64,000 nucleotides of DNA from Thermohalobaculum sp039816045 (GTDB lineage Bacteria > Pseudomonadota > Alphaproteobacteria > Rhodobacterales > Rhodobacteraceae). The DNA lies in assembly GCA_039816045.1 (NCBI GenBank), contig JBCBYB010000013.1:49597-113596 (forward strand). Reading direction: 5' to 3'. A program made the translations under genes and the position numbers. This document shows positions 8,830-15,979 of this stretch, in pieces. The notes under the pieces were generated by a model. It ran no database searches, was not told the DNA's origin, and saw only the letters and a list, made by a program, of their open reading frames with translations. How positions within the stretch are numbered: position 1 is the stretch's first letter; each line of letters opens with the position of its first letter.

Positions 8830-9657
8830 ATGCACGACCGCCAAACCCTGATGACCCGCTTCCGGGAGATGCGCGACCGCGGCGAGCCGATCGTCGGAGG
8901 CGGCGCCGGCACGGGGCTCTCGGCCAAGTGCGAGGAGGCGGGCGGGATCGACCTCATCGTGATCTACAATTCCGGGCGCTACCGGATGGCGGGACGCGGG
9001 TCGCTCGCGGGGCTGATGCCTTACGGCGACGCGAATGCCATCGTCGTGGAAATGGCTGCCGAGGTGCTGCCGGTGGTGAAGCACACACCGGTGCTGGCCG
9101 GGGTCTGTGCCACCGACCCGTTCCGCCTGATGCCGAAATTCCTCGATCAGCTGAAGGAGATCGGCTTTGCGGGCGTCCAGAACTTCCCGACCGTGGGGCT
9201 GATCGACGGCACCTTCCGGGCGAACCTCGAGGAGACCGGCATGTCCTACGCCCAAGAGGTCGAGATGATCCGCCTTGCGGCCGAACGGGACATGCTGACC
9301 ACGCCTTATGTGTTCTCGGAGGCCGACGCGACCGCGATGGCCGAGGCGGGCGCTGACATCATCGTCGTGCATCTCGGGCTGACCACGGGTGGCAGCATTG
9401 GCGCCGAGACGGGCGTCAGCCTCGAGCAGGCCCCTGCCCTCACCGACGCTTGGGCGGCGGCCGCGCTAGCCGTGAACCCCGATGCCATCGTGCTCGTCCA
9501 TGGCGGGCCGGTCGCGATGCCGGACGACGCGGAATACGTTCTCAAGAACACCAAGAACTGCCACGGCTTCTATGGCGCCTCCTCGATGGAACGGCTGCCC
9601 ACGGAGGTCGCGCTCACCGAGCAAACCGCCAAATTCAAAAAGATAAGCCGAGGCTGA
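8830..9657 (+). CDS. PEP-hydrolase-like TIM-barrel protein
   Basis: This 275-residue protein belongs to the phosphoenolpyruvate hydrolase-like / IGPS-like TIM-barrel family that matches the C-terminal half of the plant Tm-1 protein. Family features visible include GGGAGTGLSAKCEEAGGIDL near the N-terminus, the GRGSLAGLMPYGDAN segment, and VLAGVCATDPF. It begins 3 bases after the LivF-UPF0261 stop, so the two are co-translated. Together they supply both halves of a Tm-1-type protein. The enzymatic reaction in bacteria is not established; a C-C or P-O hydrolysis on a carboxylic acid is only a guess from the family name. Confidence 0.8.
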   Translation: MHDRQTLMTRFREMRDRGEPIVGGGAGTGLSAKCEEAGGIDLIVIYNSGRYRMAGRGSLAGLMPYGDANAIVVEMAAEVLPVVKHTPVLAGVCATDPFRLMPKFLDQLKEIGFAGVQNFPTVGLIDGTFRANLEETGMSYAQEVEMIRLAAERDMLTTPYVFSEADATAMAEAGADIIVVHLGLTTGGSIGAETGVSLEQAPALTDAWAAAALAVNPDAIVLVHGGPVAMPDDAEYVLKNTKNCHGFYGASSMERLPTEVALTEQTAKFKKISRG

Positions 9658-9669
9658 GGGAGGCCCACC

Positions 9670-12600
9670 ATGACCGGACAAGTCATCGGACAGATCGTGC
9701 TCTGGCTCATCGTGGCCGTCATCGCGATCTTCATCCTCTACTGGGTTATGCACTGGCTCTATCGCCGCTCCACCAAAGAGGTGGCGTTCGTGCGCACCGG
9801 TTTCCTCGGCGAGCGGGTGGTGATCGACGGTGGTGCCTTTGTCTGGCCGATCATCCACGACATCACCCCGGTCAATATGAACTCGCTGCAACTCGCCGTG
9901 ACCCGGGAGCGTGAGGACGCGCTGATCACCAAGGACCGGATGAGGGTGGACGTGGATGCGGTCTTCTACTTGCGGGTCAAGCAGTCGCGGGAGGCTGTGA
10001 GCCTGGCCGCCTCGACGCTTGGCCGCCGAACCCTGGAGCCCGAGCGGCTGCATGCGCTGCTGGATGGCAAGTTCGTGTCGGCACTGCGGACCATCGCCTC
10101 GCAGATGTCGATGGAAGAGCTGCACGAGAGCCGCAACGACTATGTGGCGCGGGTGCGGGAGGCGGCACAGATCGGCCTCGACACCAACGGGCTTGAGCTC
10201 GAAAGCGTCGCCATCACCGATATCGACCAGACGGATATCGAGTTCTTCAACCCCTCCAACCGCTTCGACGCCGAGGGTTTGACCCGGGTGATCGAAGATG
10301 TCGAGGCCAAGCGCAAGCTCCGCAACGCGATCGAGCAAGAGAGCACCATCGCCATCCGTGCGCGCAATCTCGAGGCCGAGAAGGAAGCGCTGAACATCGA
10401 GCGCGAGAGCGAATGGGCACGGCTCGAACAGGAGCGCGAGATCGAGTTCCGCCGGGCCCAGCAACGGGCGGAGCTGGCGCGCGAACGGGCCGAGCGGGAA
10501 ACCGAGGCCGAACGCGCTCGGATCGGCGCACGTGAGCAGATCGAAACCACGCGCATCGCCAATGAGCGGACGATCTCGGAGGCCCGTATCGCTTCCGAAG
10601 AGGAGATCCGCCGCCGCGAGATCGCCCGCGAGCAGCAGATCCAATCCGCCGAGATCGCGACCCGCGAAGAAGTCGAGAAGGCCCGGATCGCCCAGGAACG
10701 CCAGGTCGCCGCCTCGCGCATCGAGAGCGAGCGCGAGACCGAAGCGCAGGAGATCGCCCGCCGCCGGATGCTGGAGGAGGAGGAGGTCGCAGCACGCCAG
10801 GCCACCGAGACCGCCCGCATCGCTCAGGAACGCGCTGTCGAAGAGGCCCGCATCGCCAAGGACGAGCAGACCCGCGCCCGGGAAATCTCGCGCCAACGCG
10901 CACTGGACGCCGCCGAGATCCAGGCCCGCGAGGCGACCGAGAAGGAGCGCATCGCCCAGGAACAGGCCGTCACCGAGGCGCGCATCGCCCAGGACGAGGA
11001 GACCCGGCGGCGCGAGATCGAACGCACCCGCACCGTCGAGGCCGCTGAGATCGCAGCGCGCGAGGCCACCGAGACTCTCCGGGTTGCCCAAGAGACGTCG
11101 GTGAATGCCGAGCGCATCGCCTCGGACCGGAAGGTGCGCGCACTGGAGATCGAACGGCAGAAGGCGCTGGAGGAGGCGGAAATCGCCGCCGGGCAAGCCA
11201 CAGAGGCCGCACGCATCGCCCGCGAGCGTCAGCTGGCAGCCGAACGCATCGCCGCCGAGCAGGCCACCAGGGCTGACGAGATCGAGCAGCGCCGCGCGCT
11301 CGAGGAAGCGCAGATCACCGCCCGCGAGAAAACCGAGGCCCGCCGCATCGACCAGGAGAAGGCCGTTCGCGCCCTCGAGATCGCGCGCAACAAGGCCGTC
11401 GACGAGGCGGAGATCGCGGCACGCAACGCCGTGGAGACCGCCCGCATCGCCGAGGAGCGGCGGGTGGCGCTGGAGCGGATCGAGAGCGAGGAGGAGACCA
11501 AGGGCCGGGAGATCGCCCGCGGTAAGGCAATCGAGGCGGCCGAGATCGCGGCGGCAGAGGCCGTGGAGGCCGCCCGCATCGCCCGCGACAAGGTGCTGGC
11601 CGCCGACCGGATCGCCTTCGAGCAGGACGTCAAGGAGCGCGAGATCGCGCGCAACCGTGCCGTCGACGAGGCGGATGTTGCAGCCCGCGAGCGGGTCGAG
11701 GCAGCCCGCATCGCCCAAGGCGAACGGTTGGACGCCGGACGGATCTCGGCGCGCGAGACCACCGAGGTCCGAGAGGCAGCCGCCGCTCGCGCCACAGAAA
11801 CCGCGCGCGTCGAAACCGAGAAAGCGGTCAAGGCTGCCGAGATCGCGCGGGACACCGAGATCCGCTCCCGCGAGATCGAGCGCAATGAGGCCATCGAGGC
11901 GGCCGAGATCGCCTCCAAACGCCTCGTCGAGCAGCAGCGGATCGAGAAGGAAGGCGAGACCTCCGCCGACCGCATCGCCCGCGACAAGACGGTGCGCAAT
12001 CTGGAGATCGCCCGGTCGCAGGCGCTCGATGAGGCTCAGGTCAAGGCCGATGAGGCCGTGGAGGCGGCCAAGATCGCCCAGAAGAAGGCCCTCGATGCCG
12101 AACGCATCGGCGCCGAACAGGAGACCCGCGCCGCAGAGATCGCTCGCGAGGAAGCCGTCGAGGCGCGCGAGCTTGCCAAGCGGGATGCGGTGGAGAAAGC
12201 CCGCATTTCGACCGAGCTCGGTCTCGAGCGCGAGCGCATAGACAGCACGCGGGAGCGCGAGGTGCTCGACATCGCCAAGCGCCGGGCCGTTGAGGAGGCC
12301 GACGAGGAGCGGATCATCCAGATCGCCGCCAAGAAAGCCGAGCGGGCCGAGGCGGATGCCAAGCTTCGGCAGGCGGAGATCTCGGCCTCCCGCGATGTCG
12401 AGAAGACCGATGTCGCCAAGGAGCAGGCGCTCGATGCCGCCCGGCTGGAGCGCAAGCGCGCCCTCGAGCAACTCGAGGTCACGCGCGTCCAGGCGCTTCG
12501 CGAGTCGGAGATCGCAAGCCGCGAGGAGGTGGAACGCCAGCGCATCGCCTCAGAGCGTGGTCTTGACGAGGCCCGCATCACCCAGGAACGCGACCGGCGG

Positions 12601-13332
12601 CGCCTCGAAGTCGATCGCGAGCGCGCGGTCGAACTTGCCGAGATGGAGAAGGCAATCGCGCTCTATGCCAAGTCGCTAGAGGAGAGCACTGCGCAGGCCG
12701 AAGCCGATGTCGCCCGGGCCCGCGCCGCCGAGGCGGAGGAGCAAGTCAAGACCGCCCGCGAGACCGAGGAGGCCAAACGCCGGCGCAGCGTGGATGTCGA
12801 GATGGCCGAGAAGGCGGCCGCCGAGATGCGCATTGCCGCCGAGGCCGAGCGCGTCCGCAAGACCGTGGAAGCCGAGGCAGCCCGCTTGCTGAACGAGGCC
12901 GAGAACGTTCTGACCGACGAGGCGCGCTACAACCTCTTCCGGCGCAAACTGCTTGAGCATGTGGAGGGGATCGTCGCCGCCTCGGTCAAGCCGATGGAGA
13001 AAATCCAGGACATCCGCATCATGCAGCTCGACGGCGTCGGAGCTGGCGGCGGCTCGGGCGGAGGCGAGCGCGGCTCCCCCACCGACGAGGTCATCGACAG
13101 CGCGCTCCGCTACCGGGTCCAGGCGCCGATGGTCGACAGCCTGCTCAAGGATATCGGCATCGATGGGGCCACCGTCTCGAAACAACAGGGGATCATCCGC
13201 GAGGCTTCCGACATCAACCGGATGCAATATGAGCAGTCCCGCGTCGCCGAGCAAAAGGCCAAGGCCGCGAAGGCTGCCGAAGCCGAAAAAGGCACGGATG
13301 AGGGCGACGGCAAAGGCGGGGACAAGGGCTGA
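9670..13332 (+). CDS. Giant SPFH/flotillin-like protein with hendecad repeats
   Basis: This 1220-residue protein has one N-terminal transmembrane helix (about residues 8-28) and an SPFH/band-7 domain (about 35-215, including the EVAFVRTGFLGERVVIDGGA start). A very long charged helix follows. Residues 283-876 are 54 consecutive 11-residue repeats without a single break (consensus xxIAxxxAxEA), and residues 902-1000 add nine more. The C-terminal part (about 1001-1140) resembles the flotillin/YqiK end, with a Gly-Ser linker (GAGGGSGGGERG) and a Lys/Ala/Glu tail. Usual YqiK/flotillin proteins have 450-700 residues, so the coil is greatly expanded. It likely forms a membrane-anchored scaffold. Its place between transporter and Mo-hydroxylase genes, and the 12-base spacing from the previous stop, imply co-expression with the pathway. 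Confidence 0.85.
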   Translation: MTGQVIGQIVLWLIVAVIAIFILYWVMHWLYRRSTKEVAFVRTGFLGERVVIDGGAFVWPIIHDITPVNMNSLQLAVTREREDALITKDRMRVDVDAVFYLRVKQSREAVSLAASTLGRRTLEPERLHALLDGKFVSALRTIASQMSMEELHESRNDYVARVREAAQIGLDTNGLELESVAITDIDQTDIEFFNPSNRFDAEGLTRVIEDVEAKRKLRNAIEQESTIAIRARNLEAEKEALNIERESEWARLEQEREIEFRRAQQRAELARERAERETEAERARIGAREQIETTRIANERTISEARIASEEEIRRREIAREQQIQSAEIATREEVEKARIAQERQVAASRIESERETEAQEIARRRMLEEEEVAARQATETARIAQERAVEEARIAKDEQTRAREISRQRALDAAEIQAREATEKERIAQEQAVTEARIAQDEETRRREIERTRTVEAAEIAAREATETLRVAQETSVNAERIASDRKVRALEIERQKALEEAEIAAGQATEAARIARERQLAAERIAAEQATRADEIEQRRALEEAQITAREKTEARRIDQEKAVRALEIARNKAVDEAEIAARNAVETARIAEERRVALERIESEEETKGREIARGKAIEAAEIAAAEAVEAARIARDKVLAADRIAFEQDVKEREIARNRAVDEADVAARERVEAARIAQGERLDAGRISARETTEVREAAAARATETARVETEKAVKAAEIARDTEIRSREIERNEAIEAAEIASKRLVEQQRIEKEGETSADRIARDKTVRNLEIARSQALDEAQVKADEAVEAAKIAQKKALDAERIGAEQETRAAEIAREEAVEARELAKRDAVEKARISTELGLERERIDSTREREVLDIAKRRAVEEADEERIIQIAAKKAERAEADAKLRQAEISASRDVEKTDVAKEQALDAARLERKRALEQLEVTRVQALRESEIASREEVERQRIASERGLDEARITQERDRRRLEVDRERAVELAEMEKAIALYAKSLEESTAQAEADVARARAAEAEEQVKTARETEEAKRRRSVDVEMAEKAAAEMRIAAEAERVRKTVEAEAARLLNEAENVLTDEARYNLFRRKLLEHVEGIVAASVKPMEKIQDIRIMQLDGVGAGGGSGGGERGSPTDEVIDSALRYRVQAPMVDSLLKDIGIDGATVSKQQGIIREASDINRMQYEQSRVAEQKAKAAKAAEAEKGTDEGDGKGGDKG
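10516..12297 (+). repeat. 54 tandem degenerate 33-bp (11-residue) repeats
   Basis: Within the SPFH gene, codons 283-876 divide exactly into 54 units of 33 bases with no indel out of register, from ARIGAREQIET to LDIAKRRAVEE. Units fall into a four-unit order (about REIARxxAxEA, AEIAxxEAxET, ARIAxExxVAA, ERIAxExETRA), giving a 132-bp superperiod. A further nine units occupy 12373-12669. Nucleotide identity between units is moderate, so this is an old, selected protein repeat rather than a recent minisatellite. Confidence 0.9.
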
Positions 13333-13769
13333 TGCCGCGGGTCTATGTCTCCTCGGTGATCGACGCGTCCGCCGAGGCGGTTTGGGAGCGGGTGCGTGAC
13401 TTCAACGGCTTGCCGAACTGGCACCCGCGCATCCGAGACAGCCGCATCGAAGGCGGCGAGCCCGCGGACAAGGTCGGGTGCATCCGCGATTTCCACCTGC
13501 AGAACGGCGATCGGATCCGTGAACAGCTGCTGGGGCTCTCCGACTACGACATGTTCTGCACCTATGCGATCCTCGAGAGCCCGATGCCGCTGACCGATTA
13601 TGTGGCGACCCTCAGGCTGACCCCGATCACTGACGGGCCGCGCTGCTTCATCGAGTGGTCGGCAGAGTTCGACTGTGCCGAAGCGGATGCCGAGGGTCTG
13701 GTGGATGGCATCGGATCGAATGTCTTCCAGGCGGGGTTCGATGCCCTGAAGCGCAAACTGGGCGGCTAG
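13332..13769 (+). CDS. SRPBCC-family protein (first copy)
   Basis: This 145-residue protein has the START/SRPBCC (polyketide cyclase-like) pattern: VIDASAEAVWERVRDFNGLPNWHP at the start, a central VGCIRDF strand, an SDYDMFCTY strand, then a C-terminal helix. Such folds bind hydrophobic small molecules or catalyse simple cyclisation/dehydration. It starts in the stop region of the SPFH gene and is clearly paralogous to the gene at 14252 (shared MPRV, RDFNG, WHP, VGC, LSD and PITDG blocks). SRPBCC proteins named CoxG accompany CO dehydrogenase-type Mo enzymes, so a maturation or membrane-attachment role for the hydroxylase encoded at 14701-18728 is possible. Confidence 0.8.
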   Translation: MPRVYVSSVIDASAEAVWERVRDFNGLPNWHPRIRDSRIEGGEPADKVGCIRDFHLQNGDRIREQLLGLSDYDMFCTYAILESPMPLTDYVATLRLTPITDGPRCFIEWSAEFDCAEADAEGLVDGIGSNVFQAGFDALKRKLGG

Positions 13770-13791
13770 CCCCGCCAAAAGGGAGGTTGAA

Positions 13792-14247
13792 ATGCTTCGT
13801 GTCTTACTGACCCTCGCGGTCTTGGGGTTGGCCACGCCGCAGGCGCAGGCACAGGCCCTGCCCCCCCTAAACCCGCAGCCGAATGCCGAGATGGCAACGG
13901 CCGAGCACATTGCGGCCCTCTCGGCCTGTGATTGGAACCGGCTGATGGCGCAGTACCCCGAGGAAGTCCTGTTCATCCTGCCGAACGGGGAGTGGATCGA
14001 GGGGCGCACCCAGATTGGCCAACTCTTCAAGGCGTTCTGCCAGGTCCGGCAAAAGGGCGGCTTCCGCGGGGCCCAGTTTATCCCGGAAAAGGTGAAGACG
14101 ATCGGCGATACGGTCAGCGTCTCCTGGAGGGTTGAGGCGCCCTGGCTCGCTGAGCCCTACAAAGGGGCGGACGCCTATGTGACGCGGGACGGGCTGCTCT
14201 ATGTGCAGGTCACCACCTTCGACCCCGCGCAGATGAAGCTGAAGTGA
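13792..14247 (+). CDS. Secreted NTF2/SnoaL-like protein
   Basis: This 151-residue protein has a Sec signal peptide (LLTLAVLGLATPQAQAQA, cleavage near residue 23). A small domain resembling the NTF2/SnoaL cone fold follows: AEHIAALSACDWNRLMAQYPEEV helix, then WIEGRTQIGQLFKAF, then strands. The fold binds or isomerises small hydrophobic molecules. A GGGAGG ribosome site precedes the ATG. It lies between two SRPBCC paralogues and is the only clearly exported soluble member of the central operon apart from the binding protein. Function is otherwise unknown. Confidence 0.65.
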   Translation: MLRVLLTLAVLGLATPQAQAQALPPLNPQPNAEMATAEHIAALSACDWNRLMAQYPEEVLFILPNGEWIEGRTQIGQLFKAFCQVRQKGGFRGAQFIPEKVKTIGDTVSVSWRVEAPWLAEPYKGADAYVTRDGLLYVQVTTFDPAQMKLK

Positions 14248-14251
14248 GCCG

Positions 14252-14704
14252 ATGCCGCGCGTGATCCGATCCACCGTGCTCGATGCCCCCGCCGACGCGG
14301 TCTGGGAGGTCCTGCGCGACTTCAACGGCCACGACCGCTGGCACCCGGCGGTGGCGGAAAGCCATGTGGAGCGCAGCGAGCCCTCGGACCGGGTCGGCTG
14401 CGTGCGGCGCTTCCGGCTGACGGGCGGCGAGGAGCTGCGCGAGCGGCTGCTGACGCTCTCGGATATGGAGATGAGCTTCTCCTACTGCCTTCTCGACACG
14501 CCGGTGCCGCTGTTCAACTACGTCGCCCATGTGCGCCTCGCGCCGATCACCGATGGCGACCGGTGTTTCTGGGAGTGGGAGAGCCGCTTCGACACCCGCG
14601 ACGGAGAGCGCGCGGCGATGACAGCCCTCGTGGGCGACGGCATCTACACGGCCGGCTTCGAGGCGATCCGCGCGCATATGGGCCTGAAGGAGGGAACGGC
14701 ATGA
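14252..14704 (+). CDS. SRPBCC-family protein (second copy)
   Basis: This 150-residue paralogue of the gene at 13332 has the same length and block order (MPRVIRSTVLDAPADAVWEV start, RDFNG, WHP, VGCVRRF, LSDMEM, PITDGDRCFWEWESRFDT). The stop overlaps the start of the FAD subunit gene (ATGA), tying it closely to the Mo-hydroxylase. The duplication with a third gene between the copies suggests a heteromeric pair or divergence to two ligands. A cofactor-delivery or substrate-cyclising role is inference. Confidence 0.8.
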   Translation: MPRVIRSTVLDAPADAVWEVLRDFNGHDRWHPAVAESHVERSEPSDRVGCVRRFRLTGGEELRERLLTLSDMEMSFSYCLLDTPVPLFNYVAHVRLAPITDGDRCFWEWESRFDTRDGERAAMTALVGDGIYTAGFEAIRAHMGLKEGTA

Positions 14705-15501
14705 GCGTCAGCGTCGAGGTTCATGAGCGGCTGGAGGATGCCGCCCGCGCGGCCGGCGAACGGGGTGCGCGCTATCACGGCGGCGGCACCCTGGTGATGC
14801 GCGCGGTGAACGAAGGCGACCAGAGCTTCTCGCGGCTGGTGCTGGCGCGGGACCCGGCGCTCACCCGCATCGAAGCGCGCGGCGAGAACGTGCTGATCGG
14901 CGCCGGGGTCACCATGGGAATGCTGCTGGCAGCCCGAGAAACGGCGTTTTTGGCGCCCGCGGCCCGAGCCGTTGGTGGTCCGGCCATCCGCACGGTTGCA
15001 ACGATTGGCGGAAACCTCTTTGCCGAACACCCTTATGGCGATCTGACCGTCGCCCTCCTGGCGCTCGGGGCGACCGTTTCCCTGGCGGGACAAGGGCGCG
15101 AGATGCCGCTCGAGGAGCTGCTCTCGGCGCGTGACCGCAACCAGCCGCTCGTGGCCACTGTGACGGTGCCGCGCCCGGCCGATGGTGCCCTGCGCTTCCG
15201 AAAGGTGACCCGCGTCAAACCCAAAGGCGTCTCGGTGATGTCCATGGCCGCCCTTCTGCCACAGCGCGCCGGGCGGATCACCGGAGCGCGCGTCGCCTAC
15301 GGTGCGATGGGGCCGACCCCCTGCCGGGTGCCTGCCGTCGAACGCGCCTTGGAAGGCCGCTCCCTCGATGCCAGCGGGATCGCCCCCGCGCTCGCCGCCG
15401 CGACGGACGGCCTCTCGCCGCCCACGGACGCCCTCGCCTCCGACTGGTACCGCCGCGAGGTGGCGCCGGTGCATCTTCGCCGTCTCTTGCTGGGAGAGTG
15501 A
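14701..15501 (+). CDS. Mo-hydroxylase FAD-binding subunit (CoxM-like)
   Basis: This is the medium subunit of a xanthine dehydrogenase/CO dehydrogenase-family molybdenum hydroxylase, 266 residues from the ATG at 14701. It shows the FAD-binding loop YHGGGTLVMRA, the pyrophosphate-binding ATIGGNLFAEHPYGD, and the CoxM C-terminal domain. It passes electrons from the 2Fe-2S subunit to the acceptor. It overlaps the SRPBCC gene by 4 bases and is followed one base later by the 2Fe-2S subunit. The order M-S-L with MoxR and VWA genes downstream matches cox-like operons. Confidence 0.9.
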   Translation: MSVSVEVHERLEDAARAAGERGARYHGGGTLVMRAVNEGDQSFSRLVLARDPALTRIEARGENVLIGAGVTMGMLLAARETAFLAPAARAVGGPAIRTVATIGGNLFAEHPYGDLTVALLALGATVSLAGQGREMPLEELLSARDRNQPLVATVTVPRPADGALRFRKVTRVKPKGVSVMSMAALLPQRAGRITGARVAYGAMGPTPCRVPAVERALEGRSLDASGIAPALAAATDGLSPPTDALASDWYRREVAPVHLRRLLLGE

Positions 15502-15502
15502 C

Positions 15503-15979
15503 ATGACCCGCATTCCGCTCCAGTTCCGGCTGAACGGCTCCGAGGCCGCCACGTTCTGCGAACCGGCCGAGACGCTGATCGATGTGCTGCGGCGGCGCAT
15601 CGGCGACCTGACCCCGAAATGGGGCTGCGGCCAGGGCACCTGTGGGGCCTGCACGGTCCATGTGGACGGCCAGCCGCAGCTCGCCTGCTTGACCCTCGCC
15701 CAGACGGTCGCCGGGCGCGAGGTGAAGACCGTTGCAGGGCTCACGGACGGCCCGCACCTCCACCCGCTGCAGGAGGCGTTCATGGACGGTTTTGCGGCCC
15801 AGTGCGGCTATTGCACACCTGGGATGCTAATGGCGGCGTCCGCGTTGCTCGCCCGCAACCCCTCGCCAACGCGCGAGGAGGTGGTCGAGGCGATCTCCGG
15901 CAATCTCTGCCGCTGTACGGGATATGAGCCGATCATCGAGGCGATCCTCGCCGCCAGCCAAAGGAGGCGCTCCGCATGA
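15503..15979 (+). CDS. Mo-hydroxylase 2Fe-2S subunit (CoxS-like)
   Basis: This 158-residue small subunit carries both expected 2Fe-2S clusters. The plant-ferredoxin-type cluster uses Cys42, Cys47, Cys50 and Cys62 (CGQGTCGAC...C). The second uses Cys101, Cys104, Cys136 and Cys138 (CGYC...CRC). It relays electrons from the Mo centre to FAD. All eight ligands are present, so the enzyme should be functional. Its stop overlaps the start of the Mo subunit gene. Confidence 0.93.
   Translation: MTRIPLQFRLNGSEAATFCEPAETLIDVLRRRIGDLTPKWGCGQGTCGACTVHVDGQPQLACLTLAQTVAGREVKTVAGLTDGPHLHPLQEAFMDGFAAQCGYCTPGMLMAASALLARNPSPTREEVVEAISGNLCRCTGYEPIIEAILAASQRRRSA

Noticed and set aside
10516..12297. CRISPR-like or minisatellite interpretation of the 33-bp periodicity
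   Set aside because: Units are not identical, there are no spacers, and the period is exactly 11 codons within a conserved frame; it is a protein repeat.
9466..12471. A 1001-residue open frame on the minus strand under the SPFH gene
   Set aside because: It is the antisense of the 11-residue repeats; GC-rich codon bias keeps it open. It has Leu/Gly-rich repeats mirroring the sense repeats and no ribosome site or domain.
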